A DNA stretch of 26,658 nt. Source: CAZYMF01 sp964648215 (GTDB lineage Bacteria; Desulfobacterota; Binatia; HRBIN30; JACQVA1). The stretch spans positions 1 through 26,658 of the forward strand of contig CAZYMF010000048.1 of the NCBI GenBank assembly GCA_964648215.1, read 5' to 3'. The position numbers and the translations under genes are program-made. Below the pieces are notes generated by a model. That model saw only the letters and a program-made list of their open reading frames with translations. It was not told the origin of the DNA and ran no database searches. Shown in pieces: positions 1-8,295 of the stretch. The stretch's first letter is position 1. The number at the start of each line of letters is the position of its first letter.

Positions 1-1
1 A

Positions 2-289
2 AGCGACTTCCCTTCGTCCGAGATATATGGACTCACGAGCCAGATCCGTCGGGCGGCGACTTCAGTACCAGCAAATGTAGCGGAGGGCTTCGGGCGTTAC
101 CACTACCTGGACAGGGTCAAGTTCTTCCTGAACGCGCGAGGATCACTCAATGAGCTGAAGAGCCACCTGCTCATCGCGAAGGAACTCCGATTCGCCGCCA
201 CGACTTCCGTCGACGCTGCCTGCGACCAGATCGAAACCCTCAGCGTCAAACTCAACAACCTGATCGCGGCGACCCGCAGGTCTTCCTGA
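2..289 (+). CDS. Four-helix-bundle protein, S23 family (5' end outside window)
   Basis: The reading frame is open from base 2 to a TGA at 287-289 and gives 95 residues without a start codon, so the N-terminus lies left of the window. The visible part contains GLTSQIRRAATSVPANVAEG followed by an FLNARGSLNELKSHLLIAKE-like helix, which is the hallmark of the S23 / four-helix-bundle family first seen in rRNA intervening sequences. Family members are usually about 120 residues, so roughly 25 are missing. These proteins are small, helical and form oligomers; their role outside rRNA is not established. No rRNA is present here, so this is a free-standing copy. It is not obviously part of the polysaccharide operon that follows. 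Confidence 0.85.
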   Translation, partial: SDFPSSEIYGLTSQIRRAATSVPANVAEGFGRYHYLDRVKFFLNARGSLNELKSHLLIAKELRFAATTSVDAACDQIETLSVKLNNLIAATRRSS

Positions 290-290
290 G

Positions 291-330
291 GTTACTCGTT
301 ACCACCCGTTACGACGTTACAAGGCGTTAC
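291..330 (+). repeat. Cluster of five GTTAC motifs
   Basis: GTTAC occurs at 291, 298, 308, 316 and 326, giving start-to-start spacings of 7, 10, 8 and 10 bases. Four of the five copies are preceded by C (CGTTAC). The cluster fills the whole space between the S23-type gene and the acyltransferase start at 339. The copies are direct and irregularly spaced, so this is neither a CRISPR array nor a simple tandem repeat. It could be an operator-like array, a structural or mobile end associated with the S23 gene, or chance in a short stretch. The function is unknown. Confidence 0.6.
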
Positions 331-338
331 ATCTTCCC

Positions 339-1487
339 ATGAACGTTGAAGAGATCACAGACTTCGCCGCGTTTCTCGAGCTGGAGCCGGAGTGGAACGA
401 TCTCAGCCGGGACGGCGCGGGCGGCTCGTTCTTCCTCAGCCACGCGTGGTTCCGTTGCTGCTGGCTCGGCTGTCCGGGCGGGTGGCGGCCGACGGTGCTG
501 ACCGTGCGCGACGGGGCGGCGTTGACAGGCGTGCTGCCGCTGCTGACGGGAAGATCGAAGTGGCGCGTCTTTCCGATTCGCGTCGTCTCCTTGATGCAGA
601 ACCAGGATTCGCCGTTCGCCGGCCTCGTTTTGCGACAACAGCAGGGAGACGTCGCGTTGCGGGCGCTGCTGGATCACCTGAGCCGGAGGCGCGGTTGGGA
701 TGTCGTGGCGCTATCCAAGATCGTGGTCGGGTCCGACAGTGAGCGCGTTGCCGAGGCGGCGACGCAAGGCTGGCGTTGTCTGCGCACAGAAGCGGCGCGG
801 TCTCCAGTGCTGACGCTCGACGGGAACTGGGACGCCTTCTGGAAGCGCCAATCGCAGCGTTTCAAGAAGACCATCCGCAATACCAGCAACCGGATCGAGC
901 GTCTCGGCCGGGTCACCGTGGAGGACCTCGGACAGGCCGGGGCATCTGCGCCGTGCACGGAGGTGTTTCGCGCCGTCGCCGGGCAGAGCTGGAAGGCGGA
1001 CTTGCCCACCAGCGTGACCAGGAACGTGGACGTCGCTCGATTCTTCGGCGAGCTGACCGAGGTGCTGCTGCAGCGGGGCCAGCTGGCGCTTTGGGTTTTA
1101 CGACTGGATGGTGTCCCGATCGCGACCGAGTATCACGTGCGCGACGGCGACGCGATCTGCGCCTTGCGCAGCGACTTCGTCGATACCCTGCGGGACGCGT
1201 CGCCGGGCGCCTATCTCAATTACCGCATCATCCGAACCTACTTCGATCAAGCCGTACGTCGCTACGACATGGGGCCGGGTGACAGTGAGTACAAGGCGCG
1301 GTGGACCTCGACGCAACAGGTGACCGACACGTTCTGGCTGTTCAGTGGCTCACCGTACGCGACCGGTCTGTACGAACTCGAACGGCGCGTGGTGCCGAGG
1401 CTGCGGCGGCTCCGGCGAACGACGCCGGCGCGATCGGTCTCCGCCGCCTCCGCCGGGTCGGCGGCCGAGGCGAGGACGTCGGGATGA
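339..1487 (+). CDS. CelD/BcsL-type (FemAB-like) acyltransferase of the GNAT superfamily
   Basis: This 382-residue soluble protein has no signal peptide. The N-terminal third has the WNDLSRDG...FFLSHAWFRCCW pattern, and the middle has WDAFWKRQSQRFKKTIRNTS, followed by a GNAT-like second half (about residues 165-310) with YDMGPGDSEYKARWT near the end. This is the layout of the CelD/BcsL acetyltransferase family, common in cellulose and EPS clusters, where it is thought to acylate or aminoacylate a sugar intermediate in the cytoplasm. The exosortase-A loci often carry a FemAB-like protein, but this one looks closer to CelD. ATG at 339 has only a weak AAGG upstream. Its TGA overlaps the next ATG by ATGA (1484-1487), so the two are probably co-translated. 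The substrate is unknown. Confidence 0.8.
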   Translation: MNVEEITDFAAFLELEPEWNDLSRDGAGGSFFLSHAWFRCCWLGCPGGWRPTVLTVRDGAALTGVLPLLTGRSKWRVFPIRVVSLMQNQDSPFAGLVLRQQQGDVALRALLDHLSRRRGWDVVALSKIVVGSDSERVAEAATQGWRCLRTEAARSPVLTLDGNWDAFWKRQSQRFKKTIRNTSNRIERLGRVTVEDLGQAGASAPCTEVFRAVAGQSWKADLPTSVTRNVDVARFFGELTEVLLQRGQLALWVLRLDGVPIATEYHVRDGDAICALRSDFVDTLRDASPGAYLNYRIIRTYFDQAVRRYDMGPGDSEYKARWTSTQQVTDTFWLFSGSPYATGLYELERRVVPRLRRLRRTTPARSVSAASAGSAAEARTSG

Positions 1488-2515
1488 ACGACGGCATCAA
1501 GAGCGTGGTTTGCGAGGCCTTGTACCGCAGTGGCGCGCTACCGCTGGCGATGCGCCTGAGCGAGCCGCGTGCCACGGAGGGCCGCTGCTTCCAGATTCTC
1601 GTCTATCATCGAATCGGGACGAGCACGGACGCGTTCACCTCGGCGCTGTCCGCGCGGGGCTTCGAGCGCCAGATGCGGGCGCTGCGCGCACATTTCCGGG
1701 TGCTGTCGTTGAGCGACCTGCTGCTCGCCGGCGAACGTCGCGAGATTCCGCCGCGGTCGGTTGCGGTCACCTTCGACGACGGCTACGAGGATACCCTGAC
1801 GCACGCCTTTCCCATTCTGCAGCGTTACCGGATTCCGGCGACCGTGTATCTGGCCACGGGGTTGATGGACGTTGATCAGGCCATGTGGAACGACCGCATC
1901 GGGGCCGCTCTGCGGGACACCACGCGGGAGGAGCTGCCGCCGGTCTGTGACGGCGTGGGCCCGATGTCCTTGCGCACCGTGCCCGCGCGCCACCTCGCCA
2001 TGCGCCGAACGCTCGAGGCGCTGAAGCGGAAGGCGCCGGCGGAGCGGGCGAGGCTCGCGGATGAAATCGTCGGACAGCTCGCCGGAACGTGCGCCACCGG
2101 CCCGCGCATGCTGCGCTGGGAGCAGGTAAGACAGCTGCATGCCGGCGGCGTCGAGATCGGCGCTCACACGGTGACCCATCCGATCCTCACGGCCTTGAGC
2201 GCGGACGGTGCGCGCCGCGAGATCGTCGAGTCCAAGGAAATGATCGCGGCGCAGCTGCAGGCCCCCGTGCGTCATTTCGCCTATCCGAACGGAACCGAGC
2301 GGGATTTCGACGCCGAGACCAAGGCGATGGTGCGAGCGGCGGGGTATGCCTCCGCTGTGACGACCATCTTCGGCACCAACGATGCGTCGTCGGATGCCTA
2401 CGCGTTGCGCCGTGGCGGCCCGTGGGAGGAGGAGTCGGCCACGTTCGCCACCAAGCTCTGGTGGTACCGGCGGGGCTCGTCGCGGCACGAGGAACGAGCG
2501 GGGGGCCGCGACTAA
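1484..2515 (+). CDS. Polysaccharide deacetylase (CE4 / NodB fold)
   Basis: This 343-residue protein has the CE4 motifs: TFDDGY at residues 96-101 (D98 as likely catalytic base, D99 metal ligand), H228-T-V-T-H232 as the two metal-binding histidines, and an FAYPNG stretch near residue 264. The family removes N- or O-acetyl groups from sugars with a divalent metal. There is no clear signal peptide, so it may act on a lipid-linked precursor or be held at the membrane. The ATG at 1484 is preferred over an upstream in-frame ATG at 1301 because the latter would lie deep inside the acyltransferase gene and add 61 low-complexity residues. It is unlike the special deacetylase (FDVEDYF-type) of exosortase-A loci, so it is named only by family. 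Confidence 0.88.
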   Translation: MNDGIKSVVCEALYRSGALPLAMRLSEPRATEGRCFQILVYHRIGTSTDAFTSALSARGFERQMRALRAHFRVLSLSDLLLAGERREIPPRSVAVTFDDGYEDTLTHAFPILQRYRIPATVYLATGLMDVDQAMWNDRIGAALRDTTREELPPVCDGVGPMSLRTVPARHLAMRRTLEALKRKAPAERARLADEIVGQLAGTCATGPRMLRWEQVRQLHAGGVEIGAHTVTHPILTALSADGARREIVESKEMIAAQLQAPVRHFAYPNGTERDFDAETKAMVRAAGYASAVTTIFGTNDASSDAYALRRGGPWEEESATFATKLWWYRRGSSRHEERAGGRD

Positions 2516-2520
2516 AGGCC

Positions 2521-4482
2521 ATGTGCGGTATCGCTGGAATATTCGACCGTTCGGGTTCCGCCGCGGCCGGGCGTGCCGAAATCCTGACGCAGATGACGCG
2601 CACCCTCGTGCATCGCGGTCCGGACGACGAAGGGTACCTGATCGAAGGGCCGGTCGGCTTGGGCTTCCGCCGGCTCAGCATCATCGATCTCAGCAGCGGC
2701 CATCAGCCGCTCAGCAACGAAGACGGCAGCGTGTGGATCGCCTTCAACGGTGAGATATACAACTACCGGGACCTCAAGACGCGGCTCGAAGCCAAGGGGC
2801 ACGTCTTCCGCACGCAGTCCGATACCGAAACGATCGTGCATGCCTACGAGGAGTGGGGTACGGCGTGCCTCGATGAGCTGCGGGGCATGTTCGCCTTCGC
2901 GATTTGGGATCGGCGGCGCCAACGGCTGTTCTTGGCGCGCGATCGGCTGGGGAAGAAACCTCTTTATTTCGCCAGCGTCGGCCGCGCCTTCGTCTTCGGC
3001 TCGGAGATCAAGGCGTTGCTGGAATTTCCGGGTCTGGATCGCAGCCTCGACCTGGAAGCGGTCTGCGACTACCTCTCCTTGCTGTACATTCCGGCGCCCA
3101 AGACGGTGTTCCGCCGGGTGCGCAAGCTCCGGCCCGGGCACTTCCTGCTGGTGGATAGCGACGGTGTCCGCGAGCAGCGGTACTGGGACGTGAGCTTTGC
3201 AGCGGCCGGAGACACGCCGCGCCCGGCGGAGCGGCTGGCCGAGCTGCTGCGAGAGTCGGTGGCGGCGCGATTGCGCAGCGACGTGCCGCTCGGCGCCTTT
3301 CTCAGCGGCGGTCTCGACTCTTCGGCGGTCGTGGCGACGATGGCCGGTGCGCTGGCTTCGCCGGTGGTCACCTCGTCGATCGGGTTTCCCGACGATGCGT
3401 TCAACGAGCTCGACTACGCTCGCCAGGTGGCGCACCACTGTCACACCGATCACCACGAGCACATGGTCACGCCGGATGCCATGTCCGTGCTCGACAAGCT
3501 CGCCTGGCACTACGACGAGCCGTTCGGCGACTCTTCGGCCGTGCCGACGTACTACGTCTCGAAGCTGGCCCGCACGCACGTCACCGTTGCCCTGTCGGGC
3601 GACGGCGGCGACGAGAACTTCGCCGGCTACCGGCGCTACTACTTCGACGTGCGCGAGAACAAGGTGCGCGACGCCATCCCGGCCCCGCTGCGGCGGCCGT
3701 TCTTCGGCCTGCTGGGCGCTCTGTACCCGAAGGCGGACTACCTGCCGCAGATCTTCCGGGGGAAGGCGTTTCTCGGCAACGTGGCGCGGACGCCGTGGGC
3801 CGCGTACTTTCATTCGGTCAGCGGCATCAACCAGGAAGACAAGGCACGCCTGCTTCGCCCCGAGGTCCGCGCGGCACTCGGCGGGTACGACAGCGCGGGG
3901 CTCTTCGAGGACCTGTACCGCGCCGCCGACGGCCCCGACTCGCTGTCGCGGATTCAGTACATCGATTTCAAGACCTATCTGCCCGACGACATCCTGGCGA
4001 AGGTCGACCGGGCGAGCATGGCCAACTCCCTGGAGGTTCGTTGCCCGCTGCTCGACCATCACGTCGTCGAGTATGCGGCCTCGCTGCCGTCGCGACTGAA
4101 GCTGCGCGGCACACAGACCAAGGTGATTTTCAAGGACGCCATCCGTAGCCTGCTGCCGCCGGAAATCGTCGATCGCCGCAAGATGGGCTTCGCCGTCCCC
4201 GTGGGTGCCTGGCTGCGCCGGGATCTTCGCGACATGGTGTCGCAGTATGCCCTCGCCACCGGCGAGCGACACGATCTATTCGACGGCGCCGTCGTCCAGA
4301 AGTGGTGGTCCGAGCATCAATCGGGCCGGCGCGACCGTACCACCGAGCTGTGGGGTATCCTGGTCTTCAACATGTGGCACGACCGCTTCGTGCGCCAGGC
4401 GGCGGGCACTGCCGCGAATACCGCGGCCGATCGGCCAATCTCCGCCGAGGCTGGGATGCGGACGGGAGCCGTGCGCCCATGA
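2521..4482 (+). CDS. asnB: Glutamine-dependent amidotransferase, asparagine synthase type, exosortase-A-associated
   Basis: This 653-residue enzyme starts at ATG-TGC, so Cys2 becomes the N-terminal nucleophile of the class II glutaminase domain (about residues 2-200; FNGEIYN at 75-81). The synthetase domain has the PP-loop SGGLDSS at 262-268 and LSGDGGDENFAGYRRY further on. It would release ammonia from glutamine and amidate a carboxylate through an acyl-adenylate. The length and C-terminal motifs (ILAKVDRASMANSLEVR, KMGFAVP, EHQSGRRD) match the asparagine-synthase-like amidotransferases that travel with exosortase A and EPS loci (TIGR03108-like) better than housekeeping AsnB. In this context it likely amidates a uronic acid or similar sugar. 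It sits 5 bases after the deacetylase stop and overlaps the next gene by ATGA. Confidence 0.88.
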   Translation: MCGIAGIFDRSGSAAAGRAEILTQMTRTLVHRGPDDEGYLIEGPVGLGFRRLSIIDLSSGHQPLSNEDGSVWIAFNGEIYNYRDLKTRLEAKGHVFRTQSDTETIVHAYEEWGTACLDELRGMFAFAIWDRRRQRLFLARDRLGKKPLYFASVGRAFVFGSEIKALLEFPGLDRSLDLEAVCDYLSLLYIPAPKTVFRRVRKLRPGHFLLVDSDGVREQRYWDVSFAAAGDTPRPAERLAELLRESVAARLRSDVPLGAFLSGGLDSSAVVATMAGALASPVVTSSIGFPDDAFNELDYARQVAHHCHTDHHEHMVTPDAMSVLDKLAWHYDEPFGDSSAVPTYYVSKLARTHVTVALSGDGGDENFAGYRRYYFDVRENKVRDAIPAPLRRPFFGLLGALYPKADYLPQIFRGKAFLGNVARTPWAAYFHSVSGINQEDKARLLRPEVRAALGGYDSAGLFEDLYRAADGPDSLSRIQYIDFKTYLPDDILAKVDRASMANSLEVRCPLLDHHVVEYAASLPSRLKLRGTQTKVIFKDAIRSLLPPEIVDRRKMGFAVPVGAWLRRDLRDMVSQYALATGERHDLFDGAVVQKWWSEHQSGRRDRTTELWGILVFNMWHDRFVRQAAGTAANTAADRPISAEAGMRTGAVRP

Positions 4483-5744
4483 TCCCGGGGGCGGCAGCGG
4501 TGGGGGTCGGAGGCAGCGCGTGCGCTGAGGGGAGCTCTCCGCGCACGCTGGTCTTCACGACCCTGTATCCCAATCCGGTGCAGCCCCGGCTGGGGATCTT
4601 CGTGCGCAACCGGGTCGTCGCCGTCGCCGAGCGGTGTCCGACGCAGGTCGTGGCGCCGGTGCTGAGCCGGCTGCCGGGACGGCGTTTCGAGCACGGTTTC
4701 GTTCGCGCGATTCCCCTGCGTGAGGAGCCGGACGGCTTGCCGGTGCATCATCCACGCTTCACGACGCTGGCTGGGTTAGGGCGTTGCGCCGACGGCGCGT
4801 TGCTGTTCGGACAGACGGTGGCATACGTGGCCCGCCTGCGGGAGGACTTTCCCTTCGATCTGATCGATGCCCACTACGCCTTTCCCGACGGGGCCGCGGC
4901 CGTCCGGCTCGGTCGGCGGTTCAAGGTGCCGGTCTGCGTGACGGTTCGCGGGGGGGATCTCGATCTGCTCACGCGTTTTCGGTTCCGGCGCGACGCCATT
5001 CGCCGCACGCTGCAGCAGGCCGATCGCGTGTTCGCCGTGTCCAGCCACTTGGCCGAGCGTGCGGTGCACTTCGGCGCCGATCCCGCCCGGGTCAGCGTGG
5101 TGGAAAACGGGGTGGAGCCGCGCACCTTCGTTTTCACCGATCAGACGCAGGCGCGAGAGGAGCTGGGGCTGTCGCTGGACGGCCCCATGCTCCTCTGCGT
5201 CGCCAATCTGATTCCCGAAAAGGGCCAGCACGTTTTGCTCGAGGCGCTGACCAAGCTCGACGGGAGAGCTTCGCGGCCGCCGAACCTAGTGTTCATCGGC
5301 GGCAATCCGCAGAGCAGACAAGGCTATTGCGAGCGGCTGATACGGCGCGCTGCCGAGCTGAAGATCTCCGACCGCGTGCATTTTCTCGGCTCGAAGCCGC
5401 AGCGGGAGTTGCGCCCGTGGTACGGCGCCGCGGATCTGCTGGTGCTGCCGACGTTTCGCGAAGGCTGCCCCAATGTCGTGCGCGAAGCGCTGGCGTGTGG
5501 CACGCCCGTGGTGGCCTCGCGGGTGGGCGGGGTTCCCGAGCTCGTCACCGGTCCGGAGCTCGGCATGCTCGTCGAGGCCGGCGACGCGGGCCGTCTCGCC
5601 GAGGCGCTGCAAGCCGCGCTCGGGCGACGCTGGGATCGGAGGGCAATTGCGGCGAGTGGCGGAGGACGTTCCTGGCAGGACGTGGCGTGCGTCATCCACG
5701 GCGAGTTCGTCCGCGTCGTGGGTGCGGGCGCGCGGGCGGCCTGA
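4479..5744 (+). CDS. Glycosyltransferase, GT4 family
   Basis: This 421-residue protein has a GT-B fold. An N-terminal Rossmann half begins near residue 27 (TLVFTTLYPNPVQPRLG) and contains VTVRGGDLD. The C-terminal half begins with LLCVANLIPEKGQHVLLEAL and carries the GT4 EX7E motif: E328 and E336 in FREGCPNVVREALACGTPVV. Retaining GT4 enzymes transfer sugars from nucleotide donors to lipid-linked acceptors on the cytoplasmic face of the membrane. The start at 4479 overlaps the amidotransferase stop by ATGA; the first 25 residues are Gly/Ala-rich and may be untidy, but no better start is visible. The sugar specificity cannot be read from sequence. Confidence 0.88.
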   Translation: MIPGAAAVGVGGSACAEGSSPRTLVFTTLYPNPVQPRLGIFVRNRVVAVAERCPTQVVAPVLSRLPGRRFEHGFVRAIPLREEPDGLPVHHPRFTTLAGLGRCADGALLFGQTVAYVARLREDFPFDLIDAHYAFPDGAAAVRLGRRFKVPVCVTVRGGDLDLLTRFRFRRDAIRRTLQQADRVFAVSSHLAERAVHFGADPARVSVVENGVEPRTFVFTDQTQAREELGLSLDGPMLLCVANLIPEKGQHVLLEALTKLDGRASRPPNLVFIGGNPQSRQGYCERLIRRAAELKISDRVHFLGSKPQRELRPWYGAADLLVLPTFREGCPNVVREALACGTPVVASRVGGVPELVTGPELGMLVEAGDAGRLAEALQAALGRRWDRRAIAASGGGRSWQDVACVIHGEFVRVVGAGARAA

Positions 5745-5763
5745 GAGAGAGCGCCGGGGGCGA

Positions 5764-6945
5764 ATGCGCATCCTGTATCATCATCGTACGCGAGCGGAGG
5801 ACGCGCAGGGTGTCCACATCCGCGCCATGGTCAATGCCTTTCGTCAGCTCGGACACGAGGTGGAGGTGGTGGCGCTGGTACCCGCGACGGCGTCCGCCGG
5901 AGGCCCGGCGGCGAAGCAGCGGCTCAGTCTCGCCACCCGCTCCCTCCCGGATTGGCTCTACGAGCTGATGAGCCTCAGCTACAACCTGTACGGCTATCGC
6001 CGTCTGGCGCGGGCCATCCGGGCGCGGCGGCCGGACGTGATCTACGAGCGCTACGCGCTCAACACCGTCTGCGGCGTCTGGGCGAGCCGTCGGTTCGGTA
6101 TCCCCCATCTGCTCGAGGTCAACGCCCCGCTCTTCCTCGAACAGGATCGACTCGGCAAGCTCGTCTTCAAGCGGCTCGCGCGCGCCTCGGAGCGTTGGGT
6201 GTGCGCGAAGAGCACGCGAACGATCGTCGTGTCCGAGGTCATGCGCGAGCTGCTCGCCCGCGAGGGCGTCAGCCGCGAGCACATGGTCGTGATGCCGAAC
6301 GGAATCGATCCAGAGAGGTTCAATCCACGCGTGTCCGGCGCGGCGATCCGCCACCGCTACGGCCTCGGCAACCGAGCGGTCGTGGGGTTCGTCGGCTGGT
6401 TTCGTCCGTGGCACGGTCTGGACATGTTGGTCGAGGCGATGCACCACGCGGGCTTGTTCGATCAGGGCGTGCGCTTGCTGCTGGTGGGAGACGGGCCGGC
6501 GTACGCGGAGCTCCATCGCTACGCGGAGACCCACGGGCTGCTGTCGGCGATCGTATTCAGCGGGCCGACCGCCCCGGAGGAGATCCCCGCCCACATCGCG
6601 GCCATGGACGTCGCCGTCCAACCGAGCGCGACGGAGTACGCCTGCCCGATGAAGGTCATCGAGTACATGGCGATGGCACGCTGCATCGTGGCCGTGGACC
6701 AGCGCAACATTCGCGAGCTCGTCGAGGACGGAGTCAGCGGTTTTCTCTTCGAGCCCGGCAATCCCCGCAGCCTGGCAAAGGTTCTCGCCGGCGTCTTGGC
6801 GGATCCCGACAAGCGCGCGGCCAGCGGCCAGCGCGCGGCGCAGCGCGTCGGTGACCGCCGCTGGCTGTGGACGGCCAATGCGGAGCGGGTCCTCGCCATG
6901 GTGCAGGATGAGGCGAGGTCCAGAAGCGCGTCGAGGTGCGCATGA
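5764..6945 (+). CDS. Glycosyltransferase, GT4 family
   Basis: This 393-residue GT-B protein begins MRILYHHRTRAEDAQGVHIR, a typical GT4 start. An MPNGIDPERFNP acceptor-side motif lies near residue 177 and VGFVGWFRPWHGLDMLVEAM opens the C-terminal domain. The region equivalent to EX7E reads ATEYACPMKVIEYMA, the 'PMKxxEYMA' variant in which the spacing of the acidic pair differs from the other GT4 proteins here. ATG at 5764 is chosen because the N-terminal strand starts there and a purine-rich AGAGAGAG lies upstream. That leader is also found before the GT4 gene at 11924. It is 19 bases downstream of the previous stop. Confidence 0.87.
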   Translation: MRILYHHRTRAEDAQGVHIRAMVNAFRQLGHEVEVVALVPATASAGGPAAKQRLSLATRSLPDWLYELMSLSYNLYGYRRLARAIRARRPDVIYERYALNTVCGVWASRRFGIPHLLEVNAPLFLEQDRLGKLVFKRLARASERWVCAKSTRTIVVSEVMRELLAREGVSREHMVVMPNGIDPERFNPRVSGAAIRHRYGLGNRAVVGFVGWFRPWHGLDMLVEAMHHAGLFDQGVRLLLVGDGPAYAELHRYAETHGLLSAIVFSGPTAPEEIPAHIAAMDVAVQPSATEYACPMKVIEYMAMARCIVAVDQRNIRELVEDGVSGFLFEPGNPRSLAKVLAGVLADPDKRAASGQRAAQRVGDRRWLWTANAERVLAMVQDEARSRSASRCA

Positions 6946-6963
6946 GGGGCGGGTTGGAATTGC

Positions 6964-8295
6964 ATGCGTGACATTCTCGTCATTGGGATCGTCGTCGCGA
7001 GCCTGCCGCTGTGCTTCATGCGGCCGTTCTTCGGCTGCCTGATGTGGGCGTGGATCGCCTTCATGAACCCGCACCGATTGGCGTGGGGCATGGCGCGTCA
7101 GTTCCCCGTGGCCTATCTCATCGGTCTGGCGACCCTGCTGGGCTTCGTTTTGTCGACCGAGCCGAAGCGCGTGCCGCGCAACGCCGGGACCTACACCCTC
7201 GTCGTGCTCTGGCTGCTCCTCGGCGCCTCGACGCTGGTGGCCTATCACCCGGGCGCCGCCGTCGGCGCGTGGGTGCAGCGGACGAAGATCCTTCTGATGC
7301 TCTTCGTCACCATCGCTCTGATCCACGACCGCGAGCGGCTGCGCACGCTGCTGCTGGTGACGGCTCTGTCGGTGGGGTTCTACGGCTTGAAAGGCGGGCT
7401 CTTCGCCTTCGCCACCGGCGGGCGGTACCACGTGTTGGGCCCGGAGGACAGCTTTCTGGCGGACAACACGGCCATTGCGCTGGCGCTCAACATGGTGTTA
7501 CCGCTGCTGTACTACCTCAAGGACGAGGTCAGCGATTGGCGGCTGCGCCGTCTGTTGCAGGCGACGTTCTTGCTTTCGATTCCGGCAGTGATCGCGACGT
7601 ACTCGCGGGGGGGGTTGCTCGGCCTGGGAATGGTCGCGCTGTTGATGGTGTTGAAGAGCCGGCACCGGGCCGTGGGGGTGATCTTGCTGGGCGTGGCGTG
7701 CGTGGGAGTGGTCTCCTTCGTGCCCAGTCAGTGGTCGCAGCGGATGGAGACCATCGAGACATACAAGCACGACGAGTCGGCGATGGGGCGCATCAACGCG
7801 TGGAAGCTGGCGTGGCGCCTGGGCTTGGCCCGCCCACTGCTCGGGTGGGGCCCGCAGGTGATGGAGGACAAGTCGCTCTACGACACGTACTACCCCGACA
7901 GCCCGACGCGGAACGACGTGCACAGCACGTACTTCCAGCTCCTGGCAGAGGGCGGGTTTCCCACGTTGGGTGTCTTCATCGGGATGTTCGTGTGGTGTCT
8001 GTGGACGCTGCAGCGGCTCGGCAGTCGCTTTCGCAATGCCGGTGAGCGGGCGTGGATCGCGCGCTACGCCGACATGCTGCTGGTGAGTCTGGCGGCGTTT
8101 GCCGTGTCCGGAGCGTTCCTGGAGTTGGCCTACTTCGACCTCGTGTACCACATGGTCGGGTGCACGATCCTGGTGAACGAGTTTGCCGCCGAGCGAGCCG
8201 TGACGCCGGTCGTCGCCAGGAGTCGGGCCCTGGTGGCGAGACCGAAGCGGGGCCGGCGCTTCAAAGCCGACATCGTGGCGGAGCACAATGGCTGA
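6964..8295 (+). CDS. O-antigen-ligase-like membrane protein, exosortase-A-associated putative O-glycosylation ligase
   Basis: This 443-residue protein is very hydrophobic, with about ten predicted membrane spans. Its N-terminus (FMRPFFGCLMWAWIAFMNPH, RLAWGMARQFP) closely resembles the family annotated as probable O-glycosylation ligase of exosortase A systems (TIGR03097). The Wzy/WaaL-like core is visible as ATYSRGGLLGLG, with R215, and RNDVHSTYFQLLAEGG, with H320; a conserved Arg and His of this sort are needed in WaaL enzymes. It would transfer or polymerise lipid-linked glycan on the periplasmic side. Its TGA overlaps the permease ATG by 8 bases (8288-8295). Whether the acceptor is protein, lipid or the growing EPS is unknown. 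Confidence 0.87.
   Translation: MRDILVIGIVVASLPLCFMRPFFGCLMWAWIAFMNPHRLAWGMARQFPVAYLIGLATLLGFVLSTEPKRVPRNAGTYTLVVLWLLLGASTLVAYHPGAAVGAWVQRTKILLMLFVTIALIHDRERLRTLLLVTALSVGFYGLKGGLFAFATGGRYHVLGPEDSFLADNTAIALALNMVLPLLYYLKDEVSDWRLRRLLQATFLLSIPAVIATYSRGGLLGLGMVALLMVLKSRHRAVGVILLGVACVGVVSFVPSQWSQRMETIETYKHDESAMGRINAWKLAWRLGLARPLLGWGPQVMEDKSLYDTYYPDSPTRNDVHSTYFQLLAEGGFPTLGVFIGMFVWCLWTLQRLGSRFRNAGERAWIARYADMLLVSLAAFAVSGAFLELAYFDLVYHMVGCTILVNEFAAERAVTPVVARSRALVARPKRGRRFKADIVAEHNG

Noticed and set aside
291..330. CRISPR array or inverted-repeat mobile end
   Set aside because: The GTTAC units are only five bases long, unevenly spaced, all in direct orientation, and there is no leader, spacer set or cas gene.
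1..340. 23S rRNA intervening sequence context for the S23-type protein
   Set aside because: No rRNA-like sequence flanks the fragment; it is followed directly by a protein-coding operon.
1301..1483. An upstream start that would lengthen the deacetylase by 61 residues
   Set aside because: It lies inside the acyltransferase gene and codes a low-complexity Arg/Ala-rich stretch. The ATGA overlap at 1484 gives a normal-length enzyme.
6964..8295. Exosortase
   Set aside because: It is a multi-pass membrane protein in an exosortase-like context, but it lacks the exosortase Cys/Arg/His arrangement and matches the O-ligase-like family at its N-terminus and H320 region.
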